Below, one piece after another: positions 13,889 through 21,590 of a stretch of DNA of 23,353 nucleotides. Numbering within the stretch: position 1 is the first letter of the stretch; each line of letters opens with the position of its first letter. The translations under genes and the position numbers were made by a program. The stretch comes from RGIG8748 sp045646525 (GTDB lineage Bacteria > Bacillota > Clostridia > UMGS1810), in the NCBI GenBank assembly GCA_045646525.1, contig JAZRKX010000030.1:1-23353 (forward strand), in the 5' to 3' direction. Under the pieces are notes generated by a model that worked only from the letters and a program-made list of their open reading frames with translations, was not told the origin of the DNA and made no database searches.

Positions 13889-15094
13889 CTATGCAAACGC
13901 ATATACACTTATAACTTCAAGATTGCTTATTGCTTTTTTGAGCTCTGCTACGGTTATATCCTGTGTAATAACAGCAAACTCGCCGTCCTTGATTTCTATG
14001 GTTTTTGCATTGTCAAAAGCTGCAAGAGCCTTTGCATATGCACCCTCTGCGGCGGACAGACGAATCATAAAGGATGCGCTGTACTCATCGTGAGTTTTTA
14101 TGATTCTTTCGTCTGCGCTCTCCCATGCGGGAGTATATCTTGAAGAAGCATTTTCCACTGCATTCATAATATCGCTTACGACAGCGCTTGCGGTTGCAAG
14201 CTTGCCTGCGCCTCTGCCGTAGTAAAGAGAATCACCGAGCATATCGCCCTTTATAAGTACGGCATTGAAAACATCGTCTACACCGTAAAGAGGACTTGTA
14301 TTATGTATAAGCATTGGGGCTACAAGTACATCGTCGCCGTCTTCTGACCTCTTAAATTTGCCTATGAGCTTTATTGTGCAATCTACAGCTTCGGCATATT
14401 CTATATCTTCGAGAGTAACTTTGGTGATACCCTCAGTATAAACATCTTCAAAATTCACCTTTCTGCCAAGAGCCATGGAGGAAAGTATGGAAATCTTCTT
14501 ACCTGTATCGAATCCCTCAACATCTGCTGTGGGATTCTGCTCTGCGTAGCCGAGCTTTTGGGCATCGGACAAGGCATCCTCGAATTTTGTACCCTCGGTG
14601 AGCATCTTGGTAAGGATGTAGTTTGTGGTGCCGTTTAATATACCTGTGATTTCGGTTATATTGTTTGCACCAAGGCTGTCGGATACTGTTCTTATAACAG
14701 GAATACCTCCGCCTACGGCTGCCTCGTAAAAATACTTGACACCCTTTGACTCAGCAAGCTTTGAAAGCTCGTCTCCTTTGAGTGCTACAAGCTCTTTGTT
14801 GGAAGTTATTACGGATTTTCCGCTTTCCAAAGCGGCCTTTGTATAATCATATGCATAGGTAGTTCCGCCCATGGTCTCCGCAACAACGGTTACTTCGTCA
14901 TCTGCAAGCACCTTGGAAAAATCTGTAGTTACAAGCGGAGCAACCTCATGCTGAGAGAAATCCCTTATATCCACGATATATTTGACATCTATTTCTTCGC
15001 CGGCTCTTTTGGCAATGATGTCTTTATTTTGTTTTAAAACTTCATATGTACCGGACCCGATACAACCGAAACCGATTATGCATACTTTTGCCAT
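13889..15094 (-). CDS. hom: Homoserine dehydrogenase
   Basis: Reduces aspartate semialdehyde to homoserine with NAD(P)H. From the ATG at 15092-15094 (GGAGG seven bases upstream) the protein is 401 residues. It has the Rossmann motif GFGCIGSG at 8-15, SNKELVALKGDELSKLA, YEAAVGGGIPVIRT, the family block ITGILNGTTNYILTKM, and EQNPTADVEGFDTGKKISIL. A C-terminal ACT domain (roughly 320-401) is expected to bind threonine for feedback. The frame is open upstream for 22 more codons, but these lie within the promoter and are not translated. It is first in hom-thrB-lysC, with a very short leader, so no T-box or lysine riboswitch controls it. Confidence 0.96.
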   Translation of the reverse strand: MAKVCIIGFGCIGSGTYEVLKQNKDIIAKRAGEEIDVKYIVDIRDFSQHEVAPLVTTDFSKVLADDEVTVVAETMGGTTYAYDYTKAALESGKSVITSNKELVALKGDELSKLAESKGVKYFYEAAVGGGIPVIRTVSDSLGANNITEITGILNGTTNYILTKMLTEGTKFEDALSDAQKLGYAEQNPTADVEGFDTGKKISILSSMALGRKVNFEDVYTEGITKVTLEDIEYAEAVDCTIKLIGKFKRSEDGDDVLVAPMLIHNTSPLYGVDDVFNAVLIKGDMLGDSLYYGRGAGKLATASAVVSDIMNAVENASSRYTPAWESADERIIKTHDEYSASFMIRLSAAEGAYAKALAAFDNAKTIEIKDGEFAVITQDITVAELKKAISNLEVISVYAFA

Positions 15095-15131
15095 TTGTGT
15101 TCCTCCAAAACCGTAAATTAAATTGCAATAA

Positions 15132-15160
15132 ATTATACCACATTTACTATGGTTTGTCAA
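15132..15160 (-). promoter_or_regulatory. Consensus sigma-A promoter of hom-thrB-lysC
   Basis: The minus strand carries TTGACA (15160 to 15155), a 17-bp spacer and TATAAT (15137 to 15132), a perfect match to the housekeeping consensus. The start would be near 15125, about 30 nt before the hom ATG. The -35 lies only 7 bp past the dnaX stop, with no terminator between. Confidence 0.92.
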
Positions 15161-15167
15161 TTTTGTA

Positions 15168-16787
15168 TTAATCTATTTTAAAGTTTTCGGGGTAATTATT
15201 GCTTATTTCGGCAATTTGAGTAAAAATATCATTGTTTTGGCTCGAATTTTGCGCTGTTTTCCCCTCGAAAACACACTTGATATCTGCCTTGATTCCAAAA
15301 AGCTTCATTACGGCATCGGCAACATCCGAAATGGCCGATGAATTTGAAAACGATGATGCGGCATCCCTCGTTTCGAACGGCAATATGAGTTTATCATCCT
15401 CCCATCTTGGCTTTACACCGTACAGAGATACAAATGTCATGAGTCTTCCCGATGCTTCAAGCTCTCTTATGACATCTTCCCAGCGGGATACAACCTCACC
15501 GAGCGAGCCTTGGGTGTGATGTATTACGGGAATCGGCGGTTCCTCTGATTTTACAGGTTTCTCCGCTTCATTCTCTACTCTGTTTTCTTGCATTGGCACC
15601 TCTATAGTTGTATTGGTACTCGGCACAACGGTAATACCCGAGGACAAATCGGATATCTTCTTTTCCAAAATGGATATTCTGTCCAGAAGCGAGGATAAAT
15701 CCGCATCGTACTGAGGTGACGAAAGCTTTATAAGCATGGTTTCCACAAGAACATTGGCGTTCGAAAAGGTTTTCAAATCTCTTATTCCGCCCGATAAAAC
15801 ATCTATACATCTTGTAAGCTTTTCCTTGGTGAAAGCCTGAGAGGTGCGGGAGAACAATTCTGTTTTTCCGCTTGTAAAATCACACACCTCGGGCGCTAAT
15901 TTATACATGAGAATATCTCTGAAAGCCTTTAAAAGTCCCTCGGCAAAAAGTGAGGGATTCTTACCGTTTGATACACATTCACTAAAGAGCGTAAGAACTC
16001 CCTTTACATCGGAATTTGCTATATGCTCTGCTGCACTGTAGAGGAATTTATCATCCAATGTGCCAAGAATTTCCGTAACATCGGTATAGCTTATGTCTGT
16101 AGGCTTATATGCAAGGCATTGCTCTGTGATACTTAAGGCGTCTCGCATCGAGCCGTTTCCAAGATATGCGATGTATTCTACCGCTTCCGCGGTTATTTCC
16201 ACATTTTCTTTTTTCAGGATATCTGCTACCGCTTTTGCAATATCAGAGGAGGATATGTTTTTAAAATCAAATCTCTGACAACGGGACAGTATAGTTGCGG
16301 GAACCTTGTGTATCTCGGTGGTTGCAAGTATGAAAACCACATGTGCGGGAGGCTCCTCCAAGGTCTTTAAAAGCGCATTGAATGCACCGATGGAAAGCAT
16401 ATGCACTTCGTCTATAATATAGACTTTGTACTTTGTGCTTGCGGTGGTATAACGAACCTGGTCTATAATCTCTCTTATACTGTCTACACCTGTGTTTGAG
16501 GCGGCATCCATTTCCACTACATCAAGGATTGTTTCGCTTAGAATTCCAAGGCACGAAGGACACTTATTGCACGGATTACCATCAGTATGATTCTCGCAGT
16601 TTAAGGCACGGCTTAATATTTTGGCAGTAGAAGTCTTACCCGTACCCCGTGTACCTGTGAACATATAGGCATGAGCGGTTTTTCCGTTTATTATTTCATT
16701 TTTTAAAGTGGCAGTTATGTGACCCTGCCCCACCACCTCATCAAAGGTAGATGGTCTCCACTTTCTGTATAGTGTCTGATATGCCAT
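15168..16787 (-). CDS. dnaX: DNA polymerase III subunit gamma/tau
   Basis: Clamp-loader ATPase of the DNA polymerase III holoenzyme. From ATG 16785-16787 (GGAGG eight bases upstream) it has 539 residues; a TTG five codons earlier has no ribosome site. It opens MAYQTLYRKWRPSTFDEVVGQ. Walker A GTRGTGKT is at 45-52, zinc-binding cysteines are at 64, 73, 76 and 79, DEVH is at 126-129, sensor-1 ATTE at 155-158 and the SRC arginine finger at 168-170. A collar domain and a Ser/Glu-rich linker with a diverged C-terminal domain follow. The usual followers ebfC and recR are absent; hom comes instead. The gene starts about 20 nt after the SRP RNA terminator with no room for its own promoter. Confidence 0.96.
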   Translation of the reverse strand: MAYQTLYRKWRPSTFDEVVGQGHITATLKNEIINGKTAHAYMFTGTRGTGKTSTAKILSRALNCENHTDGNPCNKCPSCLGILSETILDVVEMDAASNTGVDSIREIIDQVRYTTASTKYKVYIIDEVHMLSIGAFNALLKTLEEPPAHVVFILATTEIHKVPATILSRCQRFDFKNISSSDIAKAVADILKKENVEITAEAVEYIAYLGNGSMRDALSITEQCLAYKPTDISYTDVTEILGTLDDKFLYSAAEHIANSDVKGVLTLFSECVSNGKNPSLFAEGLLKAFRDILMYKLAPEVCDFTSGKTELFSRTSQAFTKEKLTRCIDVLSGGIRDLKTFSNANVLVETMLIKLSSPQYDADLSSLLDRISILEKKISDLSSGITVVPSTNTTIEVPMQENRVENEAEKPVKSEEPPIPVIHHTQGSLGEVVSRWEDVIRELEASGRLMTFVSLYGVKPRWEDDKLILPFETRDAASSFSNSSAISDVADAVMKLFGIKADIKCVFEGKTAQNSSQNNDIFTQIAEISNNYPENFKID

Positions 16788-16805
16788 ATCCGTATCCTCC
16801 AAAAT

Positions 16806-17077
16806 AAAAAAAGTCGTACATCCTTAAATCGAATTCAAAAGACAACCGTTATCAATCAGTTAGCTCAAATCGGTCTGCCTCGCGGCACATGTTCGCAAAC
16901 GCTTATGGCTGCTTGATTCCTCACCTGACCAGGTTCACGCGCGTTCATCGCGCAAGAACCGATTCTCAACACTACTTAACTGACACATTGATGTCTTATA
17001 AAATCCTCAATAAGGATATAACCCTTGCTATAGCGGATTGCAAGTACAGGGCGCCGCTACTGCCCCGGCCGTACGAC
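16806..17077 (-). ncRNA. ffs: Signal recognition particle RNA, large (Alu-containing) type, with terminator
   Basis: The RNA part of the SRP, which binds Ffh and targets nascent membrane and secreted proteins. Reading minus, the ends pair GTCGTAC (17077 to 17071) with GTACGAC (16819 to 16813), giving 265 nt, the usual Gram-positive length. The 5' Alu domain contains GCCCTGTACTTGCAATCCGC. The conserved S-domain Ffh-binding loop is seen as CCTGGTCAGGTGAGGAATCA followed by AGCAGCC. Seven T after the closing stem (16812 to 16806) form the terminator. Position just before dnaX is typical of Firmicutes. Recognition is by motif plus helix closure. Confidence 0.96.
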
Positions 17078-17083
17078 TATACT

Positions 17084-17112
17084 ATTATACTACATAATAT
17101 ATATAATTTCAA
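17084..17112 (-). promoter_or_regulatory. Sigma-A promoter of ffs
   Basis: The minus strand has TTGAAA (17112 to 17107), a 17-bp spacer and TATAAT (17089 to 17084). The first base of the SRP RNA closing stem (17077) is seven bases past the -10, exactly where transcription should start. Confidence 0.9.
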
Positions 17113-17149
17113 TACATAAATTTTATTTTTTAATAAATATTTTCCCTTG

Positions 17150-17172
17150 TCGCAAAAGGTTGAACATTGCGA
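17150..17172. repeat. Short inverted repeat between ffs and the 129-aa gene
   Basis: TCGCAA (17150-17155) and TTGCGA (17167-17172) are exact inverse complements with an 11-bp spacer, about two helical turns in all. It lies upstream of both divergent genes and could be an operator. A TATAAT-like box at 17206-17211 may be the -10 of the plus-strand gene. Confidence 0.3.
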
Positions 17173-17252
17173 TGTAATTATATGGAAATATGTTGTTTGA
17201 AAGGCTATAATTGAATTGAGTATATTTTTACAAAACAGAAAGGATGTATACG

Positions 17253-17642
17253 ATGAAACGAATATACACTACCAGAAAATGCATCTCCATAGATAACTCC
17301 AGCCCTTTTATAAGCGCATGCTATGTTGATTATTGCATGCTTAAATCCGAAATAAAAATACCCAATTCTGATATTATAGTAACCGTTTACGGTGTAGAAG
17401 TCGAAAAAAGACAAAAGGAAAACGGAATAGAAACACTACTGGAAAAAGCAGTTGTAAACGATATATTTGCAACGGGTGAGTACACCACAAAATTTATACT
17501 AAAGCTTGCCGAAAAAAAGATAATGCCGTGCGAGCTTAAAAAAATAATAGGCGACCTTCTGGGGGGTTGCGGTCTTGAACTGCCCGAGGTCACCTACATG
17601 AGTGCGGCAAAGAGTCTCAGCACCTTGCCTGTGCATCTGTAA
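17253..17642 (+). CDS. Unrecognised 129-aa protein (perhaps DUF6514-like)
   Basis: A plus-strand gene with a good ribosome site: AAAGGA eight bases before ATG 17253-17255. An ATG nine bases earlier sits on the ribosome site itself and is rejected. The protein has no signal peptide or membrane segment. It starts MKRIYTTRKCISID, has a central beta-like segment (IIVTVYGVEVEK), then a charged helical part (FILKLAEKKIMPCELKKIIGDLLGG) and a looser C-terminus. The pattern YGVEV-EK followed by a Pro-containing helix ending LKKIIGDLLG reminds me of the clostridial DUF6514 proteins, but I am not sure. Function is unknown. Its last 49 bases overlap the end of cls on the other strand, and its 3' part carries the probable cls terminator. 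Confidence 0.7.
   Translation: MKRIYTTRKCISIDNSSPFISACYVDYCMLKSEIKIPNSDIIVTVYGVEVEKRQKENGIETLLEKAVVNDIFATGEYTTKFILKLAEKKIMPCELKKIIGDLLGGCGLELPEVTYMSAAKSLSTLPVHL
17538..17594 (-). terminator. Probable terminator of cls, inside the facing gene
   Basis: On the minus strand GGTGACCT (17594 to 17587) pairs with AGGTCGCC (17557 to 17550), with one G-T wobble. A GGG/CCC inner helix is possible. The stem is followed by TATTATTTTTTT (17549 to 17538). It starts at the cls stop codon. The loop is large, so strength is uncertain. Confidence 0.6.
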
Positions 17643-19123
17643 AAAACATTTAGCTTTTTGTACTCGTCAAGTGTAAAATCCATACACATTTTAAGAGTTT
17701 CTTCGTAGTCTTTTTTAATATCTGATATTACAGGATTATCGTAAACATATGCACCGCATTCATAGTGCAGATACAGACTGCGGTAATCGTAATTTGCCGA
17801 GCCGACATAGGCGCGGATATCATCGGAAACCGTGCTTTTGGCATGGAGAAAGCCGTTTGTATATTCATACACCTTTACTCCTGCCTTTAAAAGCTCGGGA
17901 TAGTAGCTTCTGCCTACGGCAAACGCATACCACTTATCGGGGATGTGTGGCATACATATACGCACATCCACACCGCGTTGCACGGCAAACTTAATCGAGC
18001 GAAGAATTGCATCGTCCAGTATGAGATACGGTGTATTTATATACACATAGTCTCTTGCGGAATTTATGATGTGCAGATACACATCTCTTGTAACGCATTG
18101 TTCGTCCAGCGGGGTATCATCAAAAGGAACGATGTATCCCCTGCCCTCACCTTCGTCTTCGGGTGCGCTGACTTTCTTATAGGTACTTGCCTCGGTACAA
18201 ACAAGACTCCAGAGCCTGTAGTACATAAGCAAAAATCCCGCTACTGCCCCGCCCTCCACACGAATTGCGGTGTCTTTCCAATGACCGAAACGCACCTTAC
18301 GGTTAATATATTCATCGGCTATGTTTATGCCGCCCGTATAGGCGCACTTTCCGTCTATTATAGCCATTTTCCTATGGTCGCGGTTATTGTGATATGTGGA
18401 TACAAAGGGTTTTACGCTTGAGAATGGATAGCACTCTATACCCTCTTTTCTGACCCGCTCGGAGAAATCCCCGCCTACTGTAGTAAGGCATCCCATAGCG
18501 TCGTACATTATACGGATATCCACCCCTTGCTTTGCCTTTTCGCAAAGGATTTGGAAGAGTGTTTTCCACATATGGTCGGCTTCGTTTATTATGAAAAATT
18601 CAAGAAACACATAGTGCTCTGCACTTTTTATATCCTCTGTAAGCCTATCGAACATATCCTCTCCAAGCGGAAAATATTCTGTGTTTGAACACTTAAAGCA
18701 CGGCGCCTGAGCCTCATTTGCAAGATAGTTCAGAATACCGTATTCTTCGGGTACTTCCTCTTTGAGCTTTGATATGTCCTCACCCAATTTTTCCGTAGCT
18801 TCGGAAAATCTCACTTTCAGGAATCCTGTTTTGCGCTTTATATTATACAAAATAATATCCGAGTGAACATATATATACAAAAATACGCCAAACACAGGAA
18901 AGACGGCAATCATAGCAATCCATATAAGCTTAAATCCCGAATCAGTCTCGCGGTTTATCTCGAATATTATTACCGTAAGGGCAAGAATGCCCGTGACAAA
19001 ATCTATAAATATCTGCCGTTCGTACACACCAAGTATGGGCAACACAAAAAGTGCAATCTGCATAAGAAGAAAGATTGCACCGAGCACTTTTTTGCTGAAA
19101 AACGGTTTTAACAGTCTGCGCAT
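17594..19123 (-). CDS. cls: Cardiolipin synthase (phospholipase D family)
   Basis: Joins two phosphatidylglycerols to cardiolipin plus glycerol at the inner membrane face. The 509-residue protein has hydrophobic segments at about 10-30, 38-55 and 66-86. Two PLD catalytic motifs follow: HRKMAIIDG from residue 250 and HAKSTVSDD from residue 427, each with the HxKx4D triad and the downstream GGxN or GSANYDYRS. The start chosen is ATG 19121-19123, with AGAGGTG six bases upstream; the GTG nine bases earlier overlaps that site. Length is near the family's usual 480-515. It ends inside the 3' end of the facing 129-aa gene (49-bp overlap). The promoter is unclear; a TATAAT lies at about 19144-19149 without a good -35. 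Confidence 0.95.
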   Translation of the reverse strand: MRRLLKPFFSKKVLGAIFLLMQIALFVLPILGVYERQIFIDFVTGILALTVIIFEINRETDSGFKLIWIAMIAVFPVFGVFLYIYVHSDIILYNIKRKTGFLKVRFSEATEKLGEDISKLKEEVPEEYGILNYLANEAQAPCFKCSNTEYFPLGEDMFDRLTEDIKSAEHYVFLEFFIINEADHMWKTLFQILCEKAKQGVDIRIMYDAMGCLTTVGGDFSERVRKEGIECYPFSSVKPFVSTYHNNRDHRKMAIIDGKCAYTGGINIADEYINRKVRFGHWKDTAIRVEGGAVAGFLLMYYRLWSLVCTEASTYKKVSAPEDEGEGRGYIVPFDDTPLDEQCVTRDVYLHIINSARDYVYINTPYLILDDAILRSIKFAVQRGVDVRICMPHIPDKWYAFAVGRSYYPELLKAGVKVYEYTNGFLHAKSTVSDDIRAYVGSANYDYRSLYLHYECGAYVYDNPVISDIKKDYEETLKMCMDFTLDEYKKLNVFYRCTGKVLRLFAALM

Positions 19124-19172
19124 TAATGTCACCTCTGTATATTATTATAGTGTGCGATTTTAAAAATATAAT

Positions 19173-19490
19173 TTATGTATCTGCATTTTCGTCAAGTGCC
19201 TCAATATAAAAGCTCACGGGTCTGAAACCATCGTTACAAGAAATCATTGCAGATTTTTTGTTTTTCATCTATCCGTCATAAAGGTTTTCTGCGCCGTGGG
19301 ACAAAGCCATAACAAAAGCTGACATACTCTCCCACGCACTATTGCACAACCTCTCAGGTTTCTCCCATCCGTTTGCAATGAAAACCTGTCCTTCTTTTAA
19401 ATCACAGGCATGTTCTATCGGATTTTCGTATTTTTCTATCAAATCATCATAACGGGATATCCGCATTACAGTTATACGGCATTTTTTCAT
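19173..19490 (-). pseudogene. TIGR04076-type protein gene interrupted by an in-frame TAG
   Basis: The frame starts at ATG 19488-19490 (AGGAG nine bases upstream) and reads MKKCRITVMRISRYDDLIEK, then GQVFIANGWEKPERLCNSAWESMSAFVMALSHGAENLYDG. A TAG follows at 19269-19271. Translation of the same frame continues without a gap as MKNKKSAMISCNDGFRPVSFYIEALD to TAA 19173-19175, giving 105 codons plus stop. From memory of this family (about 100 residues, function unknown), the position of the TAG is a conserved Trp (YDGW-MK), so a single TGG-to-TAG change would explain it. The coding pattern on both sides is intact, so the event is recent, is a sequencing error, or is read through. TAG is an ordinary stop elsewhere in the window (hom, lysC region, cls). 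It lies 69 bp after the EamA gene. Confidence 0.8.
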
Positions 19491-19558
19491 ATCCGTGATT
19501 CTCCTTTTTACATTGTATGGGTTAGGCTGTGTCAAGGCAGGAACAGGTAAATTGTGAT

Positions 19559-20428
19559 TTACTTTTTTTCCACAGGCAGTTCACTCCAGAGGGTAAATCC
19601 TAAAATCAACAATCCACCAATAAACTGCGGAACCGTCATTACCTCATTTAACCAAATCACACTTACCAGCACCGCGACCAGCGGATCAATGTAGCTAAGT
19701 ATTGCCACTTTCTGTCCCGGCAATTCCTTAAGTGCAGAAAAATACATGCAGTATGTAATGCCCGTATGCACCAGACCTACAATAAGCAAAGCCATCCAAC
19801 CTGTGTTGTCTAATCCTACTATAGTAAAACCGCCTGTAAATAACACATAAGGCACAAGCACCACAATAGCCGACAAAAACTGGATGAAAGTGCGGTGAAG
19901 TCCCGTCACACCACTGATGAATTTGTTTGCCAGCATCACCGTGGCATAAAACACCGCCGCACCCAAACCGAAGGCAATTCCCATAAGATCCTGCTTTCCC
20001 CCTCCTGAAGTTCCGGTAATCAGCACCAATCCCAAAGTTGACATAGCAAAGCATATGATTTGTTTGCCTGTGAGTTTTTCCTTAAATATCAAGGGACATA
20101 CCACCATCACTATCACCGGAGCGAAGTAGTAGCTCAAGGTCGCTACGGAAACGGTGGTGTACTTGTACGCTTCAAAGAGGAGAATCCAATTAACACCCAT
20201 AGCTGCACCGGACATCAAAAGAAGCAGAAATTCCTTTTTGATTCCTGCTACAGACAGCCTTTGCTTTGCCAGCAGCAAAAAGCCCCCCACAAGAACCGCA
20301 GCCATAATCGCCCGATACAAAGCCAACTCACCTGAACTGACATTGATATTTCGCACAAAGGGTGCCAATGTACCAAAAATAAACATAGCCATCGCCATCA
20401 TACACTTTGCGGCGTTTTCTTTTTTCAC
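19559..20428 (-). CDS. EamA/DMT-family transporter
   Basis: A 289-residue membrane protein with ten predicted transmembrane helices arranged as two EamA halves, typical of the drug/metabolite transporter superfamily; substrates are unknown but often amino acids or metabolites for export. Characteristic stretches are the N-terminal MAMFIFGTLAPFVRNINVSSGELALYRAI and GVNWILLFEAYKYTTVSVATLSYYFAPV, with the matching second-half segment TGITYCMYFSALKELPGQKVAILSYIDPLVAVL. It starts at GTG 20426-20428 with AGGAGAGGG about six bases upstream. A sigma-A promoter lies just before it. The interrupted TIGR04076 gene follows on the same strand. The family is certain; the substrate is not. Confidence 0.93.
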   Translation of the reverse strand: MKKENAAKCMMAMAMFIFGTLAPFVRNINVSSGELALYRAIMAAVLVGGFLLLAKQRLSVAGIKKEFLLLLMSGAAMGVNWILLFEAYKYTTVSVATLSYYFAPVIVMVVCPLIFKEKLTGKQIICFAMSTLGLVLITGTSGGGKQDLMGIAFGLGAAVFYATVMLANKFISGVTGLHRTFIQFLSAIVVLVPYVLFTGGFTIVGLDNTGWMALLIVGLVHTGITYCMYFSALKELPGQKVAILSYIDPLVAVLVSVIWLNEVMTVPQFIGGLLILGFTLWSELPVEKK

Positions 20429-20497
20429 AGGTATCCCTCTCCTTTATTCGTCAACCACAAGCTTGTTCATTTCTACAATATTATCCTATACAATTAC

Positions 20498-20526
20498 ATT
20501 ATACCCTCAAAAGGCATAAAATTCAA
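20498..20526 (-). promoter_or_regulatory. Sigma-A promoter of the EamA gene
   Basis: The minus strand has TTGAAT (20526 to 20521), a 17-bp spacer and TATAAT (20503 to 20498). The -35 starts four bases after the GIY-YIG terminator stem, so the two units are cleanly separated. Confidence 0.8.
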
Positions 20527-20555
20527 CAAAAAACTCCGCAGTTTATGCGAAGTTT
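20526..20555 (-). terminator. Terminator of the GIY-YIG gene
   Basis: AAACT (20531-20535) pairs with AGTTT (20551-20555), and CGCA (20537-20540) with TGCG (20546-20549), around a 5-base loop with one mismatch. T-runs follow on both strands, so it may work in both directions. The GIY-YIG stop codon lies in the loop. Confidence 0.8.
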
Positions 20556-20848
20556 TTTTGAATTTCATATTCTGTTGTAAAGTCCATATTATTTACAAGT
20601 TCTGGATTTTTGATAAGTTCTTCTTTCTTTTTCTTCGTAAGGCGCTTTATATAACACTCAAGCTTAAGGGCGCTGCTTTTGTCGGTACAGGTCCATAGTG
20701 CTTCGGCGCATACTACCTTTCGGGATTTGGTGTATTTGGCGGCTGCCTTGTCTTTATTTACATGAGTCTCGAACCGCTTTTTAAAATCCGTAGTTATGCC
20801 TGTATAGAGCGAATTGTCGCTGCAACGGAGCATATAGATATAGTACAT
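20543..20848 (-). CDS. GIY-YIG nuclease-domain protein (UPF0213 type)
   Basis: A 101-residue stand-alone GIY-YIG domain. The motif reads YYIYMLRCSDNSLYTGITTD (residues 2-21), with the catalytic tyrosines and the arginine of KKRFETH following. The family's KYTKSRKVVCAEALWT and ALKLECYIKRLTKKKKEELI blocks are present; the Glu of LECYIKRL is the probable metal ligand. This UPF0213/YhbQ-like group occurs in most bacteria; DNA nuclease activity is plausible but its cellular role is unclear. The start ATG at 20846-20848 has AAGGTGA four bases upstream, overlapping the stop of the PAQR gene, so the two are cotranscribed. Confidence 0.93.
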   Translation of the reverse strand: MYYIYMLRCSDNSLYTGITTDFKKRFETHVNKDKAAAKYTKSRKVVCAEALWTCTDKSSALKLECYIKRLTKKKKEELIKNPELVNNMDFTTEYEIQKNFA

Positions 20849-20857
20849 AAAATCACC

Positions 20858-21508
20858 TTATTTATAACAGTAGAAAAGAACAAAGAAATAGTGCATTATG
20901 CTTCCGCTAAGCACAAAAAGATGCCAAACGAAGTGCATATACTTAACGCTCTTTAATTTATAAAAAATAATTCCTATAGTATAGCACAGTCCGCCTATAA
21001 CGAGAAATACCATACCCGAAAAAGGAATGACCTCGATAACACGCTTTATGCTTATAAGTACAGACCAGCCCATGAGCACATACAAAACAAGCGACGGCTT
21101 TGCAAACCTGTTGAGGCTTATGGAATTAAAGACAATGCCCAAAACCGTGCAAAAGGTGTTGATACCGAAAAGCGTCCATCCCATACCGCCCTTTATCATG
21201 GTAAGACATATGGGGGTGTATGTACCGAGTATGAGGAAGAATATGGAGCAATGGTCAAACACTCGGAAAACGGACTTTGCCTTAACATTTGTAAGCGAAT
21301 GATACAACGATGAAAATGTATACAAAAGTACAAGAGATGCCCCGTAGATACAAGCAGACACAACTCCTATTGCGGTGCTTTTAAACGCGGAACGCACAAT
21401 GACGATAACACACGCAGCTATGGCAAGAAGTGTGCCCACACCGTGCGACACGGCATTTGCAATCTCTTCGCCAAGGGTTTGCATACGAACTTTTTTTGTT
21501 TGCGACAT
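20858..21508 (-). CDS. Hemolysin III / PAQR family membrane protein
   Basis: A seven-helix membrane protein of the PAQR/YqfA/hemolysin III family; bacterial members are linked to membrane lipid state, though some carry the hemolysin name. Residues shared with the family include EEIANAVSHGVGTLLA near the N-terminus, FSSLYHSLTNVKAKSVFRVFDHCSIFFLILGTYTPI in the middle, and the C-terminal MHFVWHLFVLSGSIMHYFFV, which supplies the metal-site histidines. From ATG 21506-21508 (GGAGGA six bases upstream) it has 216 residues; the frame is open further but upstream DNA is promoter. It is first in a two-gene unit with the GIY-YIG gene. Confidence 0.93.
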   Translation of the reverse strand: MSQTKKVRMQTLGEEIANAVSHGVGTLLAIAACVIVIVRSAFKSTAIGVVSACIYGASLVLLYTFSSLYHSLTNVKAKSVFRVFDHCSIFFLILGTYTPICLTMIKGGMGWTLFGINTFCTVLGIVFNSISLNRFAKPSLVLYVLMGWSVLISIKRVIEVIPFSGMVFLVIGGLCYTIGIIFYKLKSVKYMHFVWHLFVLSGSIMHYFFVLFYCYK

Positions 21509-21561
21509 AGTATCTCCTCCATATGTAATGTGCAATGTTATATAACCTAATGTCAAATACT

Positions 21562-21590
21562 ATATTACCATTATTTTCATATATTGTCAA
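21562..21590 (-). promoter_or_regulatory. Sigma-A promoter of the PAQR gene, overlapping the topB stop
   Basis: The minus strand has TTGACA (21590 to 21585), a 17-bp spacer and TAATAT (21567 to 21562). The -35 hexamer contains the topB stop codon TGA (21589 to 21587). No terminator for topB is visible before it. Confidence 0.8.

Noticed and set aside
13499..14143. 214-codon plus-strand frame across thrB and hom
   Set aside because: It is antisense to two well-supported genes, has a Cys/Tyr/Lys-rich shadow composition and no matching start signal.
15095..15167. T-box or lysine riboswitch before hom
   Set aside because: The space between promoter and start is about 30 nt, and no T-box sequence or lysine-riboswitch core is present.
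19269..19271. Pyrrolysine or amber read-through at the TAG
   Set aside because: TAG is used as a normal stop by neighbouring genes and no PYLIS-like element or pyl gene is visible; a TGG to TAG change is simpler.
19530..19535. TTGACA before the TIGR04076-type gene as a promoter -35
   Set aside because: At 17 bp spacing the -10 would be TGTAAA, and transcription would begin at or after the ribosome site of the gene.
21551..21556. Second TTGACA upstream of the PAQR gene
   Set aside because: No -10-like hexamer lies 16-18 bp downstream; the other TTGACA/TAATAT pair fits better.
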